From Desulfobulbaceae bacterium UBA2273 (GTDB lineage Bacteria; Desulfobacterota; Desulfobulbia; Desulfobulbales; Desulfurivibrionaceae), in NCBI GenBank assembly GCA_002347095.1, contig DDWZ01000004.1, forward strand, positions 1 through 55,952: 55,952 nt of DNA, written 5' to 3'. The position numbers and the translations under genes are program-made. This document shows, piece by piece, positions 35,846 through 44,291 of the stretch. How positions within the stretch are numbered: the stretch's first letter is position 1; every line of letters begins with the position of its first letter. The notes under the pieces were generated by a model. It saw nothing but the letters and a program-made list of their open reading frames with translations, did not search any database and had not been told where the DNA came from.

Positions 35846-37000
35846 TCAGCAAACAGGCGGGGTTGCCGGTTCTTCGCTGTCATAATACACCTGCCGGTTG
35901 CAGGAACCGAAAAGGCAGAGAATCTCATAGTTGATGGTCTCGGACCAGCGGGCGATCTCCTCGGCCCGGATCTCCCCTGCGCCCTGACATCCAAGCAATA
36001 CCGCCGTATCCCCTGCCTTGACTCCGGGGATATCCGTCACATCGGCCATGCAGGCATTCATGCAGATCATCCCCCGAATCGGAGCCCGCTGCCCGGCCAG
36101 CAACACCTCGGCCTTGCCCGTCATGCGCCGCAGATAGCCGTCATCGTATCCCACCGGCAGAACCGCCAGCTTGGTGGGACGCTCGGTCACATACCTGTGC
36201 CCATAGCTGATCCCCTGCCCCGCCGGAACCTCCTTGACCTGCAACACCGTGGTGGCAAAACGCATGACCGGCCGCAGGTCGAGGACTGAAGCCCGGCACA
36301 GCCAGTCGCTCGGGTAGCAGCCATAGAGGGAAATACCCGGCCGCACCAGGTCACAGCGCATTTCTGGGTAGCGCATCAGGGTGGCGGAATTGGCAATATG
36401 GATGATCCGCCCTTCCCCACTGTTGTGCACCCGGGTCAACAGCTCCTGAAACAGGCCATACTGCTCTTCGGTAATGGCGTCGCCTTCCGCGTCGGCCTTG
36501 GGGAAATGGCTTGCGATCCCGGCAAGGAAGAGATTGGGAAACCGGCGCAAGGCAGCGAGGAAGGGCTCGAGTTCGCGGGGGAGAAGACCAAGCCGCCCCA
36601 TGCCGACATCGACCTTGATCTGCACCCCTTTCCGGCAACCAGCCTTTGCCGCGCAGGCGGCAAGCGCTTCCATGGCTTCCAGGGTGTAGACCACCGGGGT
36701 GAGGTCGTGGGCCACCGCCTCCGCCGCCCCCTTGTGGTCAACGCCGAGCATGACCACGATCTGCCCGGTTATCCCGGCCTGCCGCAGTTGCACACCCTCT
36801 TCAACCTCGGCCACGCCAAAGGAGGTGGCGCCGGCCTCGGCAAAAGCCTGAGCCGCGGGAATAAGGCCATGCCCATAGGCGTCGGCCTTGACCACTGCCA
36901 GAATGTCCACCGCCGGGCCGACCAGATGTCGCACCTGCCGAAAATTATGGCGCAGAGCGGCACGATCAACCTCCACTCTATTCCAGGAAGGTGTTCCCAT
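35846..37000 (-). CDS. alr: alanine racemase
   Basis: PLP enzyme making D-alanine for peptidoglycan. The 384-residue protein opens with NRVEVDRAALRHNF and the Schiff-base lysine in VVKADAYGHG. The second catalytic base (Tyr) is in GISYGHRYVTERPTK, and YDDGYLRR and a MNACMADVT segment follow as in the family. The gene is 19 bases after the membrane protein gene and heads argS. AGGTTG is a moderate ribosome site. Confidence 0.95.
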   Translation of the reverse strand: MGTPSWNRVEVDRAALRHNFRQVRHLVGPAVDILAVVKADAYGHGLIPAAQAFAEAGATSFGVAEVEEGVQLRQAGITGQIVVMLGVDHKGAAEAVAHDLTPVVYTLEAMEALAACAAKAGCRKGVQIKVDVGMGRLGLLPRELEPFLAALRRFPNLFLAGIASHFPKADAEGDAITEEQYGLFQELLTRVHNSGEGRIIHIANSATLMRYPEMRCDLVRPGISLYGCYPSDWLCRASVLDLRPVMRFATTVLQVKEVPAGQGISYGHRYVTERPTKLAVLPVGYDDGYLRRMTGKAEVLLAGQRAPIRGMICMNACMADVTDIPGVKAGDTAVLLGCQGAGEIRAEEIARWSETINYEILCLFGSCNRQVYYDSEEPATPPVC

Positions 37001-37019
37001 ACCAAGACAACCTGTTCAT

Positions 37020-37451
37020 TCAACGAAGAGACTTTGTGGCGTTCCACTCCCGCCAGATGAGCCGGCTCGACAAGAGGAGCGCCCAACCGACAGCAACATA
37101 TATAACACCGACCACCAGGGGAGGCACGGCGGAATTACGCAACAGGCGGCCGCCAACCATCATGCAGACGACCATCCCCCACATCCCCCAGGAATAGACG
37201 CCGCCAAGACACATGCCATCCGGGCGCGCCACAATCCGGGCGATATTTTTCCGGGCCGCCCGCTCGATGAGCCAAAACGCCTTTATCGTGCCCAACCCCA
37301 GCGCCAGCAAGAGAAACATCCCGGGCAGGGGCTGGTCCAGAAGGTAGCCGCGCACCATGAGGTAGAAACCGATGAAACTCCACATCAGGGCGGCAACCAG
37401 AAGATTGGTATTGGTGCTCGCCCCCGGTTTCAGCCGCGCCAACCAGCTCAT
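37020..37451 (-). CDS. four-helix membrane protein, unknown function
   Basis: A 143-residue protein with about four hydrophobic helices (near 17-36, 43-62, 82-101 and 111-130) and short charged loops. It has GGAGG eight bases before the ATG. It is the first gene of the alr-argS-SPOR run on the minus strand, with 19 bases before alr. The family is not recognised, and the sequence gives no clue to a transported substrate. Confidence 0.75.
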   Translation of the reverse strand: MSWLARLKPGASTNTNLLVAALMWSFIGFYLMVRGYLLDQPLPGMFLLLALGLGTIKAFWLIERAARKNIARIVARPDGMCLGGVYSWGMWGMVVCMMVGGRLLRNSAVPPLVVGVIYVAVGWALLLSSRLIWREWNATKSLR

Positions 37452-37501
37452 CCTTTTTTCCTCCGAGCCTGCCGTGCCATATCAAACCAGTGCCTCGCAG
37501 C

Positions 37502-37540
37502 AAATAAATAGGCCTATCCCCAATCGTGGGAATAGGCCTA
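37502..37540 (-). terminator. terminator after the ferredoxin gene
   Basis: A 12-bp stem with one bulged base (taggcctattccc on the minus strand against its partner) is followed by TTTATTTG. It lies about 33 bases after the ferredoxin stop and before the membrane protein gene. Confidence 0.75.
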
Positions 37541-37572
37541 CACGCATCACACAATGTTCTGCAATTTCTACA

Positions 37573-37758
37573 TTACACCTCGGTGACGGTGATCGCACCC
37601 TCGGGGCAAACCTCTACACAGGTCTCGCAGCCAAGGCACTCGTCGGCGTTCACTGCTTCAGCCTTGCCGTCAACCATCTCATAAACCTGCGCGGGGCAAG
37701 CGTTTACGCACTCTGCATCACCAACGCATTTGTCCTTGTCAATGTCAATCTGCCACAT
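37573..37758 (-). CDS. small ferredoxin with CxxD-type first cluster site
   Basis: A 61-residue electron carrier. The second cluster site is complete (CLGCETCVEVCPEG). The first reads CVGDAECVNACPA: the second Cys of CxxCxxCxxxCP is Asp. In known ferredoxins with this change, such as Desulfovibrio africanus FdIII, the site holds a [3Fe-4S] centre that can take up a fourth metal. GGAGG lies seven bases before the ATG at 37758. It is a single gene, divergent from the 120-residue protein. A role as donor to redox enzymes of sulfur metabolism is likely but unproven. Confidence 0.9.
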   Translation of the reverse strand: MWQIDIDKDKCVGDAECVNACPAQVYEMVDGKAEAVNADECLGCETCVEVCPEGAITVTEV

Positions 37759-38053
37759 AGTACTTCCTCCGTATAAGGTTAAAAAAAAATTGATAAACAA
37801 GATCGCACTGCCACAAAACGAGGCAGAATATCGAGTCCGTTGCTTCCGGGAAGAGACACAAATTCCTCTTTCCTCTAATGCACCACCATTTTTTTGTCAA
37901 TAAAAAAGAATCCCCGCCGCAATGAGGGCCGGCAGAGGGGAAAGACGATTCAGGTTGACCAGTCTGCCCCGATCTTTTAGGATATCAGCCGCTGTTTTTT
38001 TGCAGGTATTTCACCTGCGCCATTCTCAACCTGTCCGCAAAAGGGTCATTGTT

Positions 38054-38416
38054 ATGAGCAGCAAACCGAAAATCAAGAAAAAGACCACCCCGAGCCCGGA
38101 ACTCAAGGCGCAAAAAAATGAAGAGGCCATGATTGCCGGCATTCTGGAAGGAAGCCCCGACGGAATCGGGGTGGCGGTTATCCGCCTGGAATGCGGTTGC
38201 CGAAAAATGGCGGCGGTTGACGCCAAGGGAGAGCCGGCCAGCAAGGTGGTCATCTACCGGGACGAGGCCGAAAGCATTTGCGATGCCTGCAAGCAGGACA
38301 ACGGGCCGTTTTCCCGGGTGGTAACCCAGTTCATCCACTGGCAGGAACCCATGCCCGATGGCGCCACGCGAATGAAGATCGAAGCCAAGGTTCTCGGCAC
38401 ATATACCAGCCACTGA
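38054..38416 (+). CDS. conserved small cytoplasmic protein, unknown function
   Basis: A 120-residue protein with a lysine-rich N-terminus (MSSKPKIKKKTTPSP) and a compact domain bearing two Cys pairs, ECGCRKMA and ICDACKQD, which could form one zinc site. There is no signal peptide. AAAGGG lies eight bases before the ATG at 38054. It is convergent with the DUF3617 gene (22 bases). I do not recognise the family. Confidence 0.7.
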   Translation: MSSKPKIKKKTTPSPELKAQKNEEAMIAGILEGSPDGIGVAVIRLECGCRKMAAVDAKGEPASKVVIYRDEAESICDACKQDNGPFSRVVTQFIHWQEPMPDGATRMKIEAKVLGTYTSH

Positions 38417-38438
38417 ACCGCCGGCTGGGCGGCACAGG

Positions 38439-38933
38439 CTATTTGCCGCACAGCCCCAGATATTTCCCCTTGGTTTTCACGATCTGCTTGAGGGATTGCC
38501 CCTGCCCCTCGGTGGTCATGGTCATGGTGCTGTCCATGACCGAGCCGGTGTAAGTGGCAATTCCGTTTCCAGTCATCTTCATGCCTCCGTCGTTGCAGAC
38601 GGTGCTCCATTTGACCGTATTGCCCCTGCGCTCCATCTTGGTGGTCTTGCACTTGGCGTCGTTTTTCTGCTCGGAGGACGCGGGCAGCAGATCTTCCTTG
38701 GTGACACACTTCACCACCGTCGAATGCATGGTATTTCCCCGGGTGGAAACGGAAATCCCCGGAGGAAGCGTCACGCCGGGAGGCAGCGCAGGCATCTGCG
38801 GCATGCCTTCCATCTGCATCTCCGAGGTGAACTCCCACTTGCCTTCGCGGATATCATCCGCTGCCCCTGCCGTCCCCGCCAAAACCAATGTCGCCGACAC
38901 CGCCATAAGAACCATCCGCACGCCCTGATTCAT
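38439..38933 (-). CDS. DUF3617-like exported protein
   Basis: A 164-residue protein with a Sec signal peptide (MNQGVRMVLMAV, cut after GTAGA). The mature part starts DIREGKWEFTSEMQMEGM and has a Met/Pro-rich stretch (MPQMPALPPGVTLPPG), then CVTKEDLLP and the CKTTKMERRGN pattern of the DUF3617 family, known for 'GxWEx' starts and repeated Cys. The start at 38933 has GGAGGAG upstream. No function is established for the family. The Met-rich run could bind copper, but this is speculative. Confidence 0.8.
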   Translation of the reverse strand: MNQGVRMVLMAVSATLVLAGTAGAADDIREGKWEFTSEMQMEGMPQMPALPPGVTLPPGISVSTRGNTMHSTVVKCVTKEDLLPASSEQKNDAKCKTTKMERRGNTVKWSTVCNDGGMKMTGNGIATYTGSVMDSTMTMTTEGQGQSLKQIVKTKGKYLGLCGK

Positions 38934-39036
38934 CCGTACTCCTCCCGTTTTTTTTTTCACAAAAGGCCAACCGGTTCACGATACTGTTCAAGTATGGCTG
39001 GGATCACACCGCTTGTCAACGCAGGGACCACCTGTT

Positions 39037-40440
39037 TCAAACCAAGGCCGCACGATACTCCCGCGCCCTGGCTACCAGGGCCGGAGCCCAGGACGGCGTA
39101 CCCAGGGCATGGATATGGGTATACAGGGCCAACACGTTCTTGAACACCAAGCCATCCCGGCCGCCGACAAACCCCACCCCCCGCTCCATCCGCAGGGCAA
39201 GCTGGGCGGCCTCCCCGCCCCACTCCTCCACCCGGCTATAGCGGAATTCATGCCCCTTGATCTCGGTCCCCTGCGGATAATAGGGATTTTCCCCCTCCGC
39301 CTTCAGCACGGTATAGCCATGGGCCTGGGGTTTTTTCCTCAGGCCGAATCGCACCGGGAAAATCCCCACCAGGGGGAAGACCTCGTCACCAAGCACCATG
39401 CTTTCGCCGAGATAGATCAAACCGCCACACTCGGCGTAAATGGGCAGGCCGTTTTCGGCTGCTCTTTTCAGTGAATCCCGGAAGGAGAGATTGGCGGAAA
39501 GCGCACCGGCGCTGGTTTCCGGGAACCCCCCGCCGATGTATAAACCATCGAGCCCCGGCAGCTCCGGGGCGGTCAGGGCATTGATCTCCACCAGCTCGGC
39601 GCCGCAACGGACCAGCGCCTCCAGGTTTTCCGCATAGTAAAACTGAAACGCAGCATCCTTGAGGATGCCGATCCGCACCGGCGCCTCCGCCCCCCGCATC
39701 TCCGGGCCCCCCGCGTCCGGCTCGCCGGCGCAGGGGGCCATCATCTTTTCTATCCCGGCAAGATCCAGATGGTGGGCAGCCTTTTCGGCCAGAGTCTGCA
39801 CCGCCGCCTCGGCACCCGCATGCTCCGGACAGGGGGTAATCCCCAGATGCCGCTGCGGAAAGGCATCCTCCTTGGAACGGGGCATGGCGCCCAAAACCGG
39901 AATCCCGGTATAGTGCTCCACCGCCTGCCGGACAATGGACTCGTGCCGGGACGTGCCCACCCGGTTTAAAATCACCCCGCCGATCCTCACCTCCGGATCA
40001 AAGCGTTGGCAGCCCAGAACCAGCGCCGCCATGGTGCGGGTGGTCTTGGTGCAGTCAACCACCAGCAACACCGGCAATCCCAGGGTCTTGGCGAGCTCCG
40101 CCGTGCTGAAGGTTCCTGCGGCATCGACCCCGTCATAGAGGCCCCGGTTGCCCTCGATGATGACCAGTTCCCGCCCGTGGACATGACGACGGAACGAGCG
40201 GTCGAGCGCTTCCGGACTCATGAGGTAGGGGTCCAGATTGTAGCAGGGATATCCTCCCGCCAGGGCCAGCCAGCCGGCATCAATATAGTCCGGCCCTTTT
40301 TTGAAAGGCGCGACCTGCCGCCCCTGCCCGGCAAAGGCCGCGGCCAGACCCACCGCGATCACGCTTTTTCCCGAGCCGCCGCCCAAACCGGCCACCACCA
40401 ACCCTTTTGCTGAACATTCTTTCTCCGCGGACAAGCCCAT
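39037..40440 (-). CDS. dsrN: cobyrinate a,c-diamide synthase-like protein (siroheme amidase candidate)
   Basis: An ATP-dependent glutamine amidotransferase of the CbiA/CobB family. An N-terminal P-loop domain (LGGGSGKSVIAVGL, then KKGPDYIDAGWLA and NRGLYDGVD) is followed by a C-terminal class I amidase-like domain with the nucleophile in YAECGGLIYLGE. In dsr gene clusters this protein (DsrN) amidates siroheme to siroamide, the DsrAB cofactor; in Desulfovibrio a homologue follows dsrABD. Here it sits 3.5 kb from dsrD, across the TPR genes. A cobalamin role remains possible, but no other cobalamin gene is present. The start is unsure: GGGAGG abuts the ATG at 40440, and a TTG at 40434 or ATG at 40458 is possible. 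Confidence 0.85.
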   Translation of the reverse strand: MGLSAEKECSAKGLVVAGLGGGSGKSVIAVGLAAAFAGQGRQVAPFKKGPDYIDAGWLALAGGYPCYNLDPYLMSPEALDRSFRRHVHGRELVIIEGNRGLYDGVDAAGTFSTAELAKTLGLPVLLVVDCTKTTRTMAALVLGCQRFDPEVRIGGVILNRVGTSRHESIVRQAVEHYTGIPVLGAMPRSKEDAFPQRHLGITPCPEHAGAEAAVQTLAEKAAHHLDLAGIEKMMAPCAGEPDAGGPEMRGAEAPVRIGILKDAAFQFYYAENLEALVRCGAELVEINALTAPELPGLDGLYIGGGFPETSAGALSANLSFRDSLKRAAENGLPIYAECGGLIYLGESMVLGDEVFPLVGIFPVRFGLRKKPQAHGYTVLKAEGENPYYPQGTEIKGHEFRYSRVEEWGGEAAQLALRMERGVGFVGGRDGLVFKNVLALYTHIHALGTPSWAPALVARAREYRAALV

Positions 40441-40893
40441 CCCTCCCGTTATCGTCATCTGCCGACACTGCACACCCTGCCCATCCCGCGCACAGCAAAC
40501 CACCTGGGTCCGCGGCTGTCAAGCGGTTGCGCCGCCCGGGCCGGGCAACACCCGAAATCGGCAAAGATTTTGACGAAGTTTTCAGCATATGGTACTTTGG
40601 CCCACTTGCACACCGGCTCCGCCATGCTTATATATATCGCACTTCGGCTGTTTGCCGGGGCTTTCCGGAATAAGCCTTTTTCCCGCAACACCATCTGCTT
40701 TCCCTCGAAGGTTACAAAGCGGATTGAGGAGCCGTTACGGAATAAACATCGCCGTTAGCACTGCTGTTTTTTTTAACCATCGCCATGTATCTTGCTCTGT
40801 TACGGCCCCTCAGCCGTTTCACCAGTAAACGGCATGGCTATTGTGTTCTAACTGCTTACGATTTTCAACCATTTTGAAGGATGAGGATACCCC
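40441..40893. other. divergent intergenic region between dsrN and the TPR operon
   Basis: About 450 bases. I find a small dyad gccgttt/aaacggc (40813-40833) about 60 bases before the TPR start and an AT-rich block at 40760-40785, but no clear promoter pair. No cobalamin riboswitch features were recognised. Short reading frames here have no coding character. Confidence 0.5.
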
Positions 40894-41517
40894 ATGTCTG
40901 CCCAACAGGAAGATCTGACCAAGATAATTGAAGAACTCGAGCAAAAATGCGTTGAACTCCCGGACAATATCGTGGCCCACCACCATCTGGCCCTGGTGTA
41001 TCGCAAGGCAGGAAGAACCGCCGATGCCATGCGGTCGCTGGAAAAATGTTTGGAGATCGACCCCCACGCCGTGGAGGCCCTCATCAACATCGGGGCCATG
41101 CATTTTGAGCAGGGCGAACTGGACAAGGCGCTGGCCGCAAACCAAGCGGCGGTGCAGGTCAACCCGGCCCTGGCCCAGCCCCATAACAACATCGGCCTCA
41201 TCTGGCAGCAGAAAGGCGAAAGCGGCAAAGCCATCGAGGCCTATACCTTGGCCACGATGAACGACCCCAAAATGCACATGGCCTGGATCAACCTGGCCTC
41301 GGCCCAAGTCATGGCCGGCAATTTCGAGCTGGCGGTCAAAGCGGCCAAGGAAGCGGTCAAGCTTGAACCGGATTTCCCCATGGCCCATAACAATCTCGCC
41401 GTGGCCCTCTATTACAACAAGGATTTCCCGGCAGCCCAAAAGTCGTTGGCCAGGGCGAAAGAACTCGGCTATGCGGTTGACCCGCGCCTTGCCGAGGCCA
41501 TCGAGAACGAGCTGTAA
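40894..41517 (+). CDS. TPR-repeat protein (1)
   Basis: A 207-residue cytoplasmic protein made of about five tetratricopeptide repeats; consensus positions are visible in AHHHLALVYRKAGR, ALINIGAMHFEQGELDKAL, PHNNIGLIWQQKGESGKAI and AHNNLAVALYYNKDFPAA. Such arrays build protein-binding scaffolds. No signal peptide is present. AGGATGAGGA precedes the ATG. It is the first of three tightly packed plus-strand genes beside the dsr genes; the next starts two bases after its stop. A role in assembly or maturation of a sulfite-reduction complex is inference from position. Confidence 0.85.
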   Translation: MSAQQEDLTKIIEELEQKCVELPDNIVAHHHLALVYRKAGRTADAMRSLEKCLEIDPHAVEALINIGAMHFEQGELDKALAANQAAVQVNPALAQPHNNIGLIWQQKGESGKAIEAYTLATMNDPKMHMAWINLASAQVMAGNFELAVKAAKEAVKLEPDFPMAHNNLAVALYYNKDFPAAQKSLARAKELGYAVDPRLAEAIENEL

Positions 41518-41519
41518 GC

Positions 41520-42668
41520 ATGGCGAAAGAAGCGCAGATAAAAGTCAGGCCCTGGTGCCCGTTCTGCGGCCAGGATGTAGGCCGCCCCAAGGAACCGGTG
41601 CAGCGCAAAATGGATGAGTTCACCGTGGGCGAATGCCAGTGCGGCGCAACATACACCTGCGATCCCACCGGTTTCAATGTGGGAGCGGCCATGGTCGAGG
41701 CCATAGTCCACGCCTGCGATGACAACTGGGATCTCGCCTGGGAACTGCTCCCGGACGAGGACTACCTCACGGGACGAATCGACAACTACGACGAACAGAA
41801 CCATCAGGTCTACGAAACCAAGAATGTCGATGGCCGCAAGGTGGCTGGGGTTCTCTATTTTGTCCGCCTCAACCGGGAGCTGGCCGACCTTGCCAACCGG
41901 CTGCACACCGACAAGAATGCCAAGGGCAGCGCCCTGCTCAAGGAAGATCCCGCAAGCGATCTCCCGGCCATGGAACCGGCTCGCGATCCCAAGCGCAAGA
42001 AGAAGCGGGCCGACAAAGGAGCAGTCACCCGAATGGTGGCGGAACAGGATATCGACGGCTTGGTTGACATGGCCTTCGACGATCTCAAGACCCTGCGTTT
42101 CATCCAACGATTGCTCTATGCCCCGGACGAGGGAACACGCTGGCAATGCGCCCATATTCTGGGCCAGGTCTGCCGGCGGCTCTCCACCCGGATACCAGGA
42201 GCGGTGAGCGACCTGCTGCACCGGCTCTACGAGGCCTGTTCCGATTCCGCCGCCACCCACTGGGGGCTGCTGGAATCCATCGGCTCAATCATCGCGGCGC
42301 GTCCCGACATCTACGGCAGCTTTACCAGGCATCTGCTCATGCATCGGGGCGCGCCCTCCAGCAGGGTTCAGGTGCTGTGGGCCCTGGGGACCATCGCGAA
42401 AAAACGGCCGGACATTGTCCGCGCCACTCCCTTTTACAGCCTCTTCCCCTTCGTCACCCACCCGGAAGCAATCACCCGGGGCCATGCCGTCCGGCTCTTC
42501 GGCCGGATCGCCGCCACCGAAGTGGAAAGCGAGATTGAAAAACTCACCGGCGACCATGCCGGATTAACCATTTACGAGCAGGGGCAACCCGTGCATACCA
42601 CCGTGGCGGAACTTGCCAGGGAAGCACTCGCCCTGCTGCACACAGCAAAAGAGCCCAAAAATGACTGA
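41520..42668 (+). CDS. zinc-finger and HEAT-repeat protein
   Basis: A 382-residue protein. The N-terminus has a zinc-ribbon-like module (WCPFCGQD then ECQCGATYTC), a middle region (about 60-165) without known motif that ends in a basic stretch (PKRKKKRADKG), and helical HEAT-like repeats from about 175 (TRWQCAHILGQVCRR, HWGLLESIGSI, VLWALGTIAKKRPD, GHAVRLFGRIAA). It resembles the uncharacterised HEAT-repeat proteins I recall from sulfate reducers such as Desulfovibrio (DVU0298-like); I could not check this. It is between two TPR genes, two bases after the first and overlapping the last by eight. Confidence 0.75.
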   Translation: MAKEAQIKVRPWCPFCGQDVGRPKEPVQRKMDEFTVGECQCGATYTCDPTGFNVGAAMVEAIVHACDDNWDLAWELLPDEDYLTGRIDNYDEQNHQVYETKNVDGRKVAGVLYFVRLNRELADLANRLHTDKNAKGSALLKEDPASDLPAMEPARDPKRKKKRADKGAVTRMVAEQDIDGLVDMAFDDLKTLRFIQRLLYAPDEGTRWQCAHILGQVCRRLSTRIPGAVSDLLHRLYEACSDSAATHWGLLESIGSIIAARPDIYGSFTRHLLMHRGAPSSRVQVLWALGTIAKKRPDIVRATPFYSLFPFVTHPEAITRGHAVRLFGRIAATEVESEIEKLTGDHAGLTIYEQGQPVHTTVAELAREALALLHTAKEPKND

Positions 42669-43224
42669 ACAGCAGAAACAAGAAGAGAAAGAAAAAAGCC
42701 AGGCCCAGCTCGATTACGAGGCTGGCCAGGAATTCCTCAAGAACCTTGAGCCTGCCCAGGCGGCCAACGCCTTTCACAATGCGCTCATCGCCTTTGAACT
42801 CGAAGGCAATGAGATCGGCGTTGCCAATGCGGCCGACAAACTGGGAGACATCTGCGCCGCCCGCGGCGATGTGGCAACGGCCATGAGCCATTATGACCGG
42901 ACCTACGCCATCTGCCAGAAGCATTCGGACCGCTTCAGCCTTTTTTCCATCGAAAAGAAAAAGGCCAAGCTCATGTACGACGCCAAGGACTACGAGCAAG
43001 CGATCCGCTTGTATTCAGAGGTTCTTGATGAATACGGCGCCCTGCGAAACCCCCAGGGCTCGGTGGACACCCTGGAGATTCTGGCGGAGATCTATCTGGC
43101 CAAAGGGGATACAAAGAGAGCTGCGGACGCGTACCGAACCGTGGCGGCAATCCACAAGAGCTTCAAACACAGCCGCCATGCGGAAAAATTCCTGGAAAAA
43201 GCGGCTGAGATAGAGAAAGGATAA
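42661..43224 (+). CDS. TPR-repeat protein (2)
   Basis: A 187-residue protein with a charged N-terminus (MTEQQKQEEKEKSQ) and about four TPR-type helical pairs (AANAFHNALIAFELEG, GVANAADKLGDICAARGD, KLMYDAKDYEQAIRLYSE, LEILAEIYLAKGDTKRA). The ATG at 42661 overlaps the preceding stop (ATGACTGA), so translation is coupled. No signal peptide is seen. It ends the plus-strand trio and converges with the YkgJ gene. Function is unknown beyond likely protein binding. Confidence 0.83.
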   Translation: MTEQQKQEEKEKSQAQLDYEAGQEFLKNLEPAQAANAFHNALIAFELEGNEIGVANAADKLGDICAARGDVATAMSHYDRTYAICQKHSDRFSLFSIEKKKAKLMYDAKDYEQAIRLYSEVLDEYGALRNPQGSVDTLEILAEIYLAKGDTKRAADAYRTVAAIHKSFKHSRHAEKFLEKAAEIEKG

Positions 43225-43269
43225 TATACGACAAAAGGGGCAAGGATATTCTTTTCTTTGCAATCGCTG

Positions 43270-43812
43270 TTAGCCGGGAAGATTGAGAATCACCGCGGCA
43301 ATGGGCCAGCGCTTTGCCCCCTTGTCCTCGCCTGCCAACTGGACGGAAAGATCGTAGAGCACCCGCTGCAGGGAAGCAAGGTTGACCGTGGGGTAGGATG
43401 TTCCCGGTTCGAAACCGGAAAGACCGCAGACATGCCCCTTGCCGTCAATCACGGTCGGGATGCCATAGGTCCGGCAATTCACCGGACGTGCTTCATAGCA
43501 GAGACAGAGCCCGTGCTCATCCAGCAGGGGACACCGGATCCGGGCCACGGCCGGATCGAGGCGGGAAGCCATGGCGTGTTCCCAGGCCTGCAGGGATTCT
43601 TGCGCCGCACCTCGTATCTGTTCCCGCACCGATGGCGCCAGCCGCTGGAAATGCTCCAGAAGATTGACCGCCTCAACCTCAGAGACATCAAAAACAGCGT
43701 GACAGCAATCCGAGCACCCCTTGCCGCAGGCAACCGCTTCGGGATGGGCCTGCTGCACGGTTTTGAACGCTTGGTCAATGGCGGCAAAAAGAGTATCCAA
43801 ATCGTTGCGCAT
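43270..43812 (-). CDS. YkgJ-family cysteine-cluster protein
   Basis: A 180-residue protein with the YkgJ-type cluster ACGKGCSDCC and later Cys positions (RCPLLDEHGLCLC and VNCRTYG), which together probably bind zinc or an Fe-S centre. The start at 43812 is preceded by a weak site; a GTG at 43848 (ACAGGGAAG upstream) would add 12 residues. It lies downstream of dsrD but behind a terminator (43882-43914), so it is probably expressed separately or by read-through. Confidence 0.83.
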   Translation of the reverse strand: MRNDLDTLFAAIDQAFKTVQQAHPEAVACGKGCSDCCHAVFDVSEVEAVNLLEHFQRLAPSVREQIRGAAQESLQAWEHAMASRLDPAVARIRCPLLDEHGLCLCYEARPVNCRTYGIPTVIDGKGHVCGLSGFEPGTSYPTVNLASLQRVLYDLSVQLAGEDKGAKRWPIAAVILNLPG

Positions 43813-43881
43813 GGCCTGCCTCACTCTCCAAAAAGCTCTCCCAAACACCTTCCCTGTTTAGGGTATCCCACAAAAGATCAC

Positions 43882-43914
43882 AAAAAAAAATGCAGAGGAA
43901 ATCCTCTGCATTTT
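43882..43914 (-). terminator. terminator of the dsrABD operon
   Basis: On the minus strand a 9-bp stem (tgcagagga/tcctctgca, extended by A-T pairs) with a two-base centre is followed by nine or more T. It starts about 27 bases after the dsrD stop codon. Confidence 0.92.
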
Positions 43915-43940
43915 CATAACAACATCTGAAAAACAAAAAA

Positions 43941-44174
43941 CTAGCGATGCTCTTCGTCCTTGGCCCGGCCTTTTGCAGCGTACATGGTGGTGCTGCCGCT
44001 GGACCAGAAGTCCATCTTGCCTTCTTTAACCAGATCGTTGGCCGCGTTCTTCACGTCACGGGGCCCGGCTTCCGGATCACAGGCATAAAAATCCTTTACA
44101 TAGAGCTGGGCCTTGGGACCATTCAGCGCTTTTTCAAGAATCGCTGCTTTCAACTCATCTTTGCTTAATGCCAT
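43941..44174 (-). CDS. dsrD: dissimilatory sulfite reductase-associated protein DsrD
   Basis: A 77-residue winged-helix protein, the third gene of the dsrABD operon. It begins MALSKDELKAAILEKAL, and the wing region (KEGKMDFWSSGSTTMYAAKG) matches known DsrD. DsrD binds DsrAB and stimulates its sulfite-reducing activity, so its presence is associated with the reductive direction, although some disproportionating and sulfur-oxidising members also carry it. The start has AAAGGAG eight bases upstream. A 117-base gap follows dsrB. Confidence 0.95.
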   Translation of the reverse strand: MALSKDELKAAILEKALNGPKAQLYVKDFYACDPEAGPRDVKNAANDLVKEGKMDFWSSGSTTMYAAKGRAKDEEHR

Positions 44175-44291
44175 GGCACTTACTCCTTTCAATAAGGTTT
44201 TACGCAAGCACATCATCAATCAACAGAACAAGGCCAGTAGTTCAAGGAACCCAAGAACTACTGACCCTGATTCTAGTGAAAACCGTTCACG

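Noticed and set aside
34281..35885. Plus-strand frame opposite argS
   Set aside because: ArgS motifs are complete on the minus strand.
40441..40893. Cobalamin riboswitch before dsrN
   Set aside because: No B12-box-like sequence was seen, and the downstream gene is better explained as siroheme amidase.
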